Assembly (NCBI GenBank): GCA_964555935.1
Contig: CAZKUN010000320.1
Location: 1-9,244, forward strand
Direction of reading: 5' to 3'
Length of the DNA: 9,244 nucleotides
Source: CAZKUN01 sp964555935
GTDB lineage: Bacteria; Armatimonadota; Zipacnadia; Zipacnadales; VGFC01
The notes beneath the pieces are model-generated. The model saw only the letters and a program-made list of their open reading frames with translations. It was not told the origin of the DNA and searched no databases. The position numbers and the translations under genes are program-made. The first letter of the stretch is position 1. Every line of letters starts with the position of its first letter. Below are positions 1 to 5,344 of this stretch, one piece after another.

Positions 1-52
1 AGTTTCTTGGCACCTCTACCGAAAACCTCCCTGCTCATATGGGCAATGCGGG

Positions 53-889
53 CTACAACCCCTTGCGGCCAGTGCGTTTCTCTTCCTCGATGGACCTGAT
101 GACCTGTTCCTTGGCCTCGTCGATCATAAACTGCACATCCTCTGTCTTCCAGGTCCGCTGCTCCCACTCACGCGCGTCGACGGACTTCAGGAAGGCCTCG
201 AAATCCTCGAAATCCTGACCGTAGATGTGGAACGAATCCGCGATGTGGGAGTACTGGCCGGGACGGATCTCGCGGCCGAGGCCCTCGGACACGCGCTCGG
301 CGAGGTGGCGCTGGAGGTCGGTGAAGGCGTACATGTTCATGAAGGCGGCCTTGAAGGCATCGTTGCTGCGGATGTGGATGTTCATCACCAGCTCATCGCC
401 GTAGACGCGGCACCAGATCCGCTGCAGACACGCGGGATCGTGAATCCCCGCGTCCATCCACGGCTGCCACATGATCGCCTGGGCGCGGCGGGTGTGAGGC
501 GCCTCGATCAGGGCCTTGGCCATGAGGTCGATCTGGTCGATGGGCTCGTCGATGCCTGGCACGCGGTAAGCGGCCATGCGCTCGTGATAGGTGTACTCCC
601 ACATCCCCGCTTCAGGATCGATCCAGTGATCGTGGATTCCGTCGACGACTTCCTGGCGGTAGACCTCGAGTTCGGTGATCCCGCCCGGGAACGCGCGATG
701 CAACCGCGGCTCGGCGAACGAATTGCGCACGGTGAGGAAGAGCGAGGCGTCGCGGCTTGGGGGGGCATCATCGGGATCGTATTGGGTCTTGATCCGCGCG
801 CCCTTCTCCCAGGTCTCGAGGACGGCGCGCTCCCAGCCCTCGGCGATGTTGTCGGCAACGATCTGGATGGCGGGAAGAGTCAGATCCAC
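53..889 (-). CDS. thyA: Thymidylate synthase (divergent ThyA-family), 278 aa
   Basis: Probably converts dUMP to dTMP in the cytoplasm, using 5,10-methylene-tetrahydrofolate as carbon donor and reductant. The C-terminal half carries the family signature: a TRR motif (residues 133-135, phosphate-binding arginines), the catalytic cysteine in DPACLQRI (C154), RSND (174-177), the asparagine of FMNMY (N185) that selects dUMP over dCMP, and HIADSFHIYG with H221 and Y223. The N-terminal third (from DLTLPAIQIVADNIAEGWERA) is unlike the E. coli enzyme, so this is a divergent branch. I chose the GTG start at 889-887 because a GGAGG lies 7 bases upstream and protein-like sequence begins there. An in-frame ATG farther upstream would add 64 low-complexity residues that look like translated intergenic DNA. 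The stop is TAG. It is divergent from the neighbouring gene. Family assignment is firm; dUMP specificity is inferred from N185. Confidence 0.88.
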   Translation of the reverse strand: MDLTLPAIQIVADNIAEGWERAVLETWEKGARIKTQYDPDDAPPSRDASLFLTVRNSFAEPRLHRAFPGGITELEVYRQEVVDGIHDHWIDPEAGMWEYTYHERMAAYRVPGIDEPIDQIDLMAKALIEAPHTRRAQAIMWQPWMDAGIHDPACLQRIWCRVYGDELVMNIHIRSNDAFKAAFMNMYAFTDLQRHLAERVSEGLGREIRPGQYSHIADSFHIYGQDFEDFEAFLKSVDAREWEQRTWKTEDVQFMIDEAKEQVIRSIEEEKRTGRKGL

Positions 890-896
890 AGTGGGT

Positions 897-901
897 CCTC
901 C
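897..901 (-). promoter_or_regulatory. Ribosome binding site deciding the GTG start of thyA
   Basis: The minus strand reads GGAGG, then a 7-base spacer, then GTG at 889. This is a full anti-16S match at ideal spacing. It argues against the longer ATG start that would cross most of the divergent intergenic region. Confidence 0.75.
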
Positions 902-965
902 AAGGTGAGTTGGGCGCGTAATTCCCCGGCGAGCGTGAGAGTGCCTTCCGGTGCGGGACGGCGAT

Positions 966-982
966 GCGAGCTGGAAGCTCGC
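966..982. repeat. Perfect 7-bp inverted repeat, possible REP-like element
   Basis: GCGAGCT, the loop GGA, then AGCTCGC form a perfect 7-base-pair stem. A second helix, GGAC (956-959) with GTCC (984-987), can stack outside it across an asymmetric loop. There is no T-tract, and it lies between divergent promoters, so it is not a terminator. The shape suits a dispersed REP-type palindrome or an operator. The window holds only one copy, so repeat status cannot be shown here. Confidence 0.35.
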
Positions 983-1082
983 GGTCCAAGACGGCAACAC
1001 GGGACAGTCCCTCACAGCGGCGAGAGGTGCGAAGGCGTTGTCGCCAGAAACAACCCACACGTCTGCCCAAAGGTGCCGCACC

Positions 1083-1087
1083 GGAGG
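1083..1087 (+). promoter_or_regulatory. Ribosome binding site deciding the ATG start at 1093
   Basis: GGAGG lies 5 bases before the ATG at 1093. That places the start exactly where family homology begins (MVEELIDIRGPLLE) and argues against an upstream in-frame ATG at 964. Confidence 0.7.
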
Positions 1088-1092
1088 ATGAA

Positions 1093-2310
1093 ATGGTCGA
1101 GGAGCTTATCGACATACGCGGGCCGCTGCTGGAACTCACCGTACTCGCCGATGTGGTGAAGTGCGTGTCCATGCGCGGATCGGACTTCGAGGTGGTCGAT
1201 TTTGAGATCGCCAAGGGGCCCGAGGCGCCAAGCTGGATCCGGCTGAGGATCATGGCTAACAACGACAACACGCTCCAGACATGCCTGGACGACATCACGC
1301 GGCTCGGCGCCCAGGTCGTTGACGCGCAGGACGCCAGCGTGGTGCGGGTTGACGTGGACGGCATATTACCGGCCGAGGCTTACGCGCTCACCGGCCGACC
1401 GACGGAGGTGAGGATCAAGGGCAAGTGGCTGCCCGTCGAGGCGCCGGTGCCGAACTCGCTCATCCGGCTTGGCAGGGGCCAGCAGAGCGTCGGCAGCGTG
1501 GCGATCGAGCGAGTCCGGAAGGGCGACCGCATCGTCGTGAGGCGAGAGGGCGTGCGGGTGTCGCCGGCGCCACCGGACCACGACAGCGAGTTGTTCGGAC
1601 TCATGGGCACGGCAGTGACCGTGGGGAATCCGCGAGGCCCGGCCATCCTGAGGATTGCCAAGGAGATCCAACGCGTGAGGGGCGCGGGCGGGCGGATCGC
1701 CCTCGTGACCGGACCGACATGCGTCCACACGGGCGCGGCCGGATACGTCGAGCAGATCGTTCAGGGCGGGCACATCGATGTTCTCATCGCCAGCAACGGT
1801 TTGGCAGTCTATGACGCCGAGAACGCGCTGTATGGGACATCTCGCGGGGTGTACGTCTCGCAGAACATGCCGGCGCCGCACGGCGCGCAGAACACCGTCC
1901 ACGCGCTGAATGTTGTCCGCGAGGCGGGAGGCCTACGCGAGGCGGTCGATTCGAAGGCTCTCACCAGCGGGATCATGCACGCGTGTATCACGAAGGAAGT
2001 CCCGCTGCTGCTCGTGGGATCGGTGCGAGACGACGCGTCGTTGCCGGACTCGGTGACCGACACGACTGAGGCGCGCGAGGAACTGCGACAGCGACTCGAC
2101 GGCGTCGGACTCGCGATCATGATCGCCGAGGCGAGCCTCGCCAAGGCCGCGCTGCAGTCGCTGCCGGGCGGCGTGGCGAAGATCTACGTGGACATCAGCG
2201 ATTACGATGTCAACAAGCTGGTGACGCGCGGCTCGCCGATGGTGCTGGGCCTGGTTGAGAGCGCGGAGTCGTTCCTGCGGGAGCTGGCGAGGAACTTGGG
2301 GGCGTGGTAG
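1093..2310 (+). CDS. Ornithine cyclodeaminase-like protein (LOR/SDH-type, TIGR00300 family), 405 aa
   Basis: Matches the family called 'LOR/SDH bifunctional enzyme conserved domain', in which a methanogen member and the C-terminal half of cyanobacterial AgrE/ArgZ are NAD-dependent ornithine cyclodeaminases (ornithine to proline plus ammonia). The N-terminal domain (4-125) has the family opening ELIDIRGPLLELTVLADVV and GSDFEVVDFEIAKG. The C-terminal part (165-405) has GNPRGPAILRIA (178-189), the nucleotide-binding-like VTGPTCVHTGAA (205-216), LIASNGLAVYDAENALYGTS (231-250), LLLVGSVRDDASLPDSVTD (305-323) and the late Rossmann-like strand IYVDISDYDVNKL (364-376). It lacks the roughly 280-residue arginine-dihydrolase domain of the cyanobacterial fusions. 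The GH32 gene follows 33 bases later, so the two may be cotranscribed, though no shared pathway is obvious. Family membership is strong; the exact reaction is inferred from characterised relatives. Confidence 0.82.
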   Translation: MVEELIDIRGPLLELTVLADVVKCVSMRGSDFEVVDFEIAKGPEAPSWIRLRIMANNDNTLQTCLDDITRLGAQVVDAQDASVVRVDVDGILPAEAYALTGRPTEVRIKGKWLPVEAPVPNSLIRLGRGQQSVGSVAIERVRKGDRIVVRREGVRVSPAPPDHDSELFGLMGTAVTVGNPRGPAILRIAKEIQRVRGAGGRIALVTGPTCVHTGAAGYVEQIVQGGHIDVLIASNGLAVYDAENALYGTSRGVYVSQNMPAPHGAQNTVHALNVVREAGGLREAVDSKALTSGIMHACITKEVPLLLVGSVRDDASLPDSVTDTTEAREELRQRLDGVGLAIMIAEASLAKAALQSLPGGVAKIYVDISDYDVNKLVTRGSPMVLGLVESAESFLRELARNLGAW

Positions 2311-2329
2311 GAGATGGTCTTCAACCACC

Positions 2330-2336
2330 GGAGGGG
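2330..2336 (+). promoter_or_regulatory. Ribosome binding site deciding the ATG start at 2344
   Basis: GGAGGGG with a 7-base spacer precedes ATG 2344. The in-frame ATG at 2314 has only a GGAG touching the start codon and would place this strong site inside the gene, so 2344 is preferred. Confidence 0.65.
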
Positions 2337-2343
2337 CCGGGCG

Positions 2344-4527
2344 ATGAGCGGCGCGCTGATTCGATTCCTAAGCATGGGAGCGGCTATCGCAATGTGTGCC
2401 AAGGGGTCCGCAGGTATCACCATGATCGACAAGACGCTGGTTGCGTGGGCGTCTCCGAGCAATCTGGAGCAGCAGGGCGGCGGCGTGTTGAGCATCGGCG
2501 CCAAGGGCGAGATCTTCGATGCCATCGTGTTCGGCGAGATCGCGCCGAGGCGGTGGATGGCGGGGAGCAACTTCTACGAACGGACGCATAGGGACCAAGC
2601 AGCGTGGCCGGAGGAGACGAGCGAGGAGCTGGTGCAGATCGCGATTGTGTACGAGGGGCGCCTGGTGACGATCCTGCGGGATGGGGCGCCCTACGCGGGC
2701 TATGAGATGGCGGTGGAGCCGGCGGAGTTCAGCACGGACCAGATGGTGATGATGGGCTTGAGACATCACGGCGCGACGGGAGATCCGTTCGCGGGCGAGA
2801 TTGAGGATGCGAGGATCTACGACATCGCGCTGGACGCCGAGACGATTGCCGCGCTGACGCCGAACGAACTCACCGGGCCGAAGCCTGTCGGCTGGTGGCC
2901 GTTCAAGAAGGACAGTCCGAATGACCGGATGGGCAACTTCGCGGACGGGCAACTGATCGGCGGGGCCGAGATCGAGGACGGGCGGCTGCACCTGGATGGT
3001 AAGGGCGCGGCGCTGGTATCGCGTAGCGAGCCGACGGTGGTGCGGACGGAAATGGGCTGGCCAAAGTACCACATCACCGCGCTCGAGGACGAGGGCATCG
3101 GCATGCCCTATGACGCGAACGGGTGCATCTACTGGAAGGGCAAGTACCACCTGATGTACATCTTCCAGCGCGACGGCCAGCATCTCTGGGGGCACGCCTC
3201 AAGCCCCAATCTGGTGAGCTGGACCTTCCACCCCGCAGCGCTCGGCGTTGCGCCGGAGGACCCCGATCGAGGGATTTTCAGCGGGAACGCGTTTGTTAAC
3301 AAGGATGGCGTCCCGATGCTCTGCTGGTTCGGCATCGACGCCGGCGTCTGCGTTGCGACAGCGACCGATGACGACCTGATCCACTGGGAGAAACACCCGA
3401 ACAATCCCATCATCCCCATGCCCAAGGAGGGCGAGCCGGGACACGGGGTCTACAACGTCTGGGACCCGTATCTGTGGCTGGAGGATGACACGTACATCTG
3501 CCTGCTCGGAGGCAACAAGGCCGAGAACGGACGGGACTCGCTCTACACGTGCACGTCGCCCGACCTCATTAGCTGGGAGTACAAGCACGCGTTTTACGAG
3601 GGCGATCCGGACTGGCGACGGGAGGATGAGGACTGCTCGTGTCCCGACTTCTTCAAGCTCGGCGACAAGCACGTGCTGATGTGCATCAGCCACCCAATCG
3701 GCGGGCGATTCTACGTGGGCGAGTTCGACGCGGCAGAGGCCAAGTTCCACCCCGAGCAGCACGTGCGGATGAACTGGCCGGGGAGCATGTTCTTCGCGCC
3801 GGAGAGCCTGGAAGCGCCGGATGGACGGAGGATCTTCTGGGCGTGGGTGACGGACCCACGGACGCGTCCGGCGCAGGAAGTGACGGGCTCGGGTTTTCAG
3901 AGCTTGCCAAGAGTGCTGGCGCTGGGAGAGGACGGCGCGCCACGCATCACGCCGGCCGAGGAGCTTCTGGCCCTGCGTCGCAAGCGCCGGAGGGAACGGA
4001 ACATCGAGTTGCCGCGCGACGGGGAAGTGACGCTGAGGAAGATCAGCGGCGCGCGAATGGAACTGAATCTCGAGATTGAGCCCGGAACGGCCGAGGCGAT
4101 AGGCGTGAAGGTGCGGTGCTCTCCGGATGGTGAGGAGGAGACGGCGATATGGTACCGGCCTCAGAGCAACGTCCTCCGGCTGGACATGTCGCGGTCGACG
4201 CTGCGGGATGACGTCACGTATGGCTCGCCGCCGTTCGCATCGTATGGGCTGCAGAAAGCAGCGGACAACGGGCACCCGTATGAGTCGTTCGAGGGCCCGC
4301 TTGAGCTGGACGAAGGCGAGACGCTGAAGCTACGGATCTTCATGGATGGGCCGATGCTGGAAGTATTCGCGAATGACCGCCAGTGCCTGACGCAGGTGAT
4401 ATTTCCCGAGCGCGAGGACAGCGTTTTTGTGAGGCTGGCCGCGACGGGCGGCACGGCACGGCTGGTGGTGGCGGAGGCGTGGGAGATGGCTGGGCTGAGG
4501 ATCGCAGACCACAGGAAGGATAGGTGA
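2344..4527 (+). CDS. GH32-like glycosidase with N-terminal LamG-like domain, 727 aa
   Basis: Probable member of glycoside hydrolase family 32 (fructan, levan or sucrose beta-fructosidases). Residues 1-24 look like a weak signal peptide: one arginine, then a short hydrophobic stretch with AIAMCA. Residues 30-175 resemble a concanavalin A/LamG sandwich (GGGVLSIG, MMGLRHH, EIEDARIYDIALDAETIAAL). The propeller starts at PKYHITALEDEGIGMPYDANG (240-260); D257 in YDANG matches the nucleophile of the usual NDPNG. FSGNA (312-316) and VWDPYLW (372-378, D374) follow, then EDEDCSCPDFF (427-437), the acid/base region. A C-terminal beta-sandwich (about 550-715) carries LEVFANDRQCLTQVIFP, typical of GH32. 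Two motifs are altered: RDP is WDP, and the Glu of ECPD is Ser (S432), so activity or mechanism may differ. The next gene starts 3 bases after the stop. Fold assignment is strong; substrate and secretion are uncertain. Confidence 0.8.
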   Translation: MSGALIRFLSMGAAIAMCAKGSAGITMIDKTLVAWASPSNLEQQGGGVLSIGAKGEIFDAIVFGEIAPRRWMAGSNFYERTHRDQAAWPEETSEELVQIAIVYEGRLVTILRDGAPYAGYEMAVEPAEFSTDQMVMMGLRHHGATGDPFAGEIEDARIYDIALDAETIAALTPNELTGPKPVGWWPFKKDSPNDRMGNFADGQLIGGAEIEDGRLHLDGKGAALVSRSEPTVVRTEMGWPKYHITALEDEGIGMPYDANGCIYWKGKYHLMYIFQRDGQHLWGHASSPNLVSWTFHPAALGVAPEDPDRGIFSGNAFVNKDGVPMLCWFGIDAGVCVATATDDDLIHWEKHPNNPIIPMPKEGEPGHGVYNVWDPYLWLEDDTYICLLGGNKAENGRDSLYTCTSPDLISWEYKHAFYEGDPDWRREDEDCSCPDFFKLGDKHVLMCISHPIGGRFYVGEFDAAEAKFHPEQHVRMNWPGSMFFAPESLEAPDGRRIFWAWVTDPRTRPAQEVTGSGFQSLPRVLALGEDGAPRITPAEELLALRRKRRRERNIELPRDGEVTLRKISGARMELNLEIEPGTAEAIGVKVRCSPDGEEETAIWYRPQSNVLRLDMSRSTLRDDVTYGSPPFASYGLQKAADNGHPYESFEGPLELDEGETLKLRIFMDGPMLEVFANDRQCLTQVIFPEREDSVFVRLAATGGTARLVVAEAWEMAGLRIADHRKDR

Positions 4528-4530
4528 TCG

Positions 4531-5145
4531 ATGGCGATTTCCGTGACATGCAGCGAGTGTGGCGCGACGCACAACGTCCCCGATGACAGAGCCGGGCAGG
4601 TCGGGCGGTGCCCATGCGGCGCAACGATGGCGGTTCCCGCGACGGCGGCTCCCGACGACAGTTCGATGCTGCTGGATGACGAGCCATCCGCGCCACCAGC
4701 AGTTGCCCCTCCTTCGGTGGGCGGCCCGCCCATCGCGGCGCCCCCTCAGGGCGTGGCGCCGCCGGCTCCCCGGATGACGACGCGGGCCGGCGGGGGTGAG
4801 ATCCCGACAGTGGTGAGAGTCGCTCGGCTTCTGAACTTCATCGCCGCCGTGTTCCTCGCGTTGCTGGCCGCCCTGTTTTGGGTGATGTGCATCTTCGCGG
4901 TGAAACGAGGCCAGCCGGCCGGCGAGATCGCGATGGTGGCATTCGGCGGACTGGTTGTCATGGCGTTCGGCCTGTTTCTAGGATGGGTGGGCAAGTCTCT
5001 CGGCGAGGCAAACTCGCTGGCGTGGAGGCTCCAGATGGGCCTGTCGGTCATGGGCGTGGGAGGCTTCCCGGTTGGGACGATCGTCGGCGTGTACGTGCTG
5101 GTTAATTGGTTCAAACCGGAGATAAAGGCGTGGTTTGGTGTATGA
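4531..5145 (+). CDS. Zinc-ribbon, proline-rich, multi-pass membrane protein of unknown function, 204 aa
   Basis: No named function. Residues 7-30 form a short zinc ribbon (C7xxC10, then C27xC29G) of the type found at the N terminus of many planctomycete proteins. Residues 35-85 are a Pro/Ala-rich, probably disordered linker (for example PSAPPAVAPPSVGGPP). Three hydrophobic segments follow, about 98-124, 133-153 and 168-194, ending in GTIVGVYVLVNWFKPEIKAWF. That ending resembles small membrane proteins with a 'GT-GIY-LW-L--PE-K--F' tail. With an odd number of segments, the zinc ribbon and C terminus should lie on opposite faces of the membrane. The ATG is 3 bases after the GH32 stop, with AAGGA and GGTGAT upstream, so the two genes are probably translated from one mRNA. 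Whether it works with the GH32 enzyme cannot be told. Confidence 0.8.
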   Translation: MAISVTCSECGATHNVPDDRAGQVGRCPCGATMAVPATAAPDDSSMLLDDEPSAPPAVAPPSVGGPPIAAPPQGVAPPAPRMTTRAGGGEIPTVVRVARLLNFIAAVFLALLAALFWVMCIFAVKRGQPAGEIAMVAFGGLVVMAFGLFLGWVGKSLGEANSLAWRLQMGLSVMGVGGFPVGTIVGVYVLVNWFKPEIKAWFGV

Positions 5146-5156
5146 TGGGAAGAAAT

Positions 5157-5189
5157 CCCCTCCCCTCCCCCTGACGGGGGAGGAGGAGG
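5157..5189 (+). terminator. GC-rich hairpin after the membrane-protein gene, probable terminator
   Basis: CCTCCCCC (5164-5171), loop TGAC, GGGGGAGG (5176-5183) form a perfect 8-base-pair stem. It can extend imperfectly to 5158/5189 through more C- and G-runs. It starts 18 bases after the TGA of the previous gene, where a terminator belongs. No T-tract follows, so intrinsic termination is only probable; Rho-assisted termination or transcript-end protection are alternatives. The C-runs and GGGGGAGGAGGAGG on opposite sides could also form a G-rich structure. Confidence 0.5.
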
Positions 5190-5211
5190 CTGGATTCCGA
5201 GGAACGTTTAT

Positions 5212-5235
5212 CTGATTGGATCAAGATCGGTTCAG
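5212..5235. promoter_or_regulatory. Imperfect 24-bp palindrome, possible operator
   Basis: CTGATTGGATC, then AA, then GATCGGTTCAG: 8 of 11 positions pair between the arms, with GATC-AA-GATC at the centre. Its position, about 110 bases before the operon start, suits a dimeric regulator site near a promoter. No regulator family is suggested, and chance is possible. Confidence 0.25.
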
Positions 5236-5250
5236 TCCCCACGTCCGGCT

Positions 5251-5285
5251 CTCGGAACGGGCCGACGCGTTCTTGCGCGTCCGAG
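5251..5285 (+). promoter_or_regulatory. Two-helix hairpin in the presumed 5' leader
   Basis: An inner helix GACGCG (5264-5269)/CGCGTC (5276-5281) closes the loop TTCTTG. An outer helix CTCGG (5251-5255)/CCGAG (5281-5285) can stack on it if the last inner pair opens, leaving an unpaired stretch on the 5' side. It ends 59 bases before the ATG. It matches no riboswitch class I know; in high-GC DNA a hairpin of this size can arise by chance. Confidence 0.25.
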
Positions 5286-5307
5286 CAACAGGACTGGGGT
5301 GATTGTC

Positions 5308-5330
5308 ATTTCAATCCCACTATGGTGCGA
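5308..5330. repeat. Solitary CRISPR-repeat-like sequence
   Basis: The stretch contains TTTCAATCCC followed by ACTATGGTGCGA. On the minus strand it reads GCACCATAGTGGG then ATTGAAAT, matching the architecture of common type I/III CRISPR repeats. These have a central weak inverted pattern and a 3' ATTGAAA(C/G/T) handle, and relatives usually start with GTTTTAATC or similar. Here the outer part (about 5331-5338, GGCAAGCT) does not match. There is no second copy, no spacer pattern and no cas gene in the window. It may be a decayed lone repeat, a captured mini-array fragment, or coincidence. The resemblance is from memory of repeat families. Confidence 0.35.
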
Positions 5331-5344
5331 GGCAAGCTGAAAAA

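Larger units (their letters stand above)
890..1092. other. Divergent intergenic region between thyA and the ornithine cyclodeaminase gene
   Basis: Both flanking genes read outwards from this 203-base stretch, so it should hold two promoters. I find no convincing sigma70 -35/-10 pair on either strand. Open frames cross it on both strands, but their translations are arginine-rich, low-complexity and unlike any family, so I treat it as non-coding. It contains a perfect short hairpin at 966-982 and a weak GTTGT/ACAAC inverted repeat at 1037-1054. Confidence 0.6.
5146..5344 (+). other. Intergenic/leader region before the MetVF operon
   Basis: This 199-base stretch separates the membrane-protein gene from the oxidoreductase operon and should hold the operon promoter, but no clear -35/-10 pair stands out. 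In order it contains the GC-rich hairpin (5157-5189), an imperfect palindrome (5212-5235), a two-helix hairpin (5251-5285) and a CRISPR-repeat-like stretch (5308-5330). A TTG at 5303 is in frame with the oxidoreductase and could extend it by 14 residues. Confidence 0.55.

Noticed and set aside
1..38. Possible start of another minus-strand gene (ATG at 38-36 reading MSREVFGRGAKK off the window edge)
   Set aside because: Only 12 codons are visible and no good ribosome site lies just upstream. It could be real and follow thyA, but it cannot be supported here.
1037..1066. TTGTCG as a -35 box for the cyclodeaminase gene
   Set aside because: No acceptable -10 box lies 16-18 bases downstream, and the GTTGT/ACAAC repeat around it is too weak to support a regulatory site.
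890..1081. 64-residue N-terminal extension of the thymidylate synthase starting at an upstream ATG on the minus strand
   Set aside because: The extra residues are low-complexity and unlike the family. A GGAGG at ideal spacing before GTG 889 marks a better start, and the extension would cover nearly all of the divergent promoter region.
964..1092. 43-residue N-terminal extension of the cyclodeaminase
   Set aside because: It is an arginine-rich translation of intergenic DNA that begins inside the hairpin region. GGAGG before ATG 1093 and the family start agree on the shorter form.
3199..4275. Long minus-strand open frame opposite the GH32 gene
   Set aside because: It is an antisense shadow with an arginine-rich composition and no recognisable family; the plus strand carries the GH32 motifs.
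5308..5330. Calling a CRISPR array
   Set aside because: Only one repeat-like copy is present, with no second repeat, spacer periodicity or cas gene, so it is recorded as a lone repeat-like sequence.
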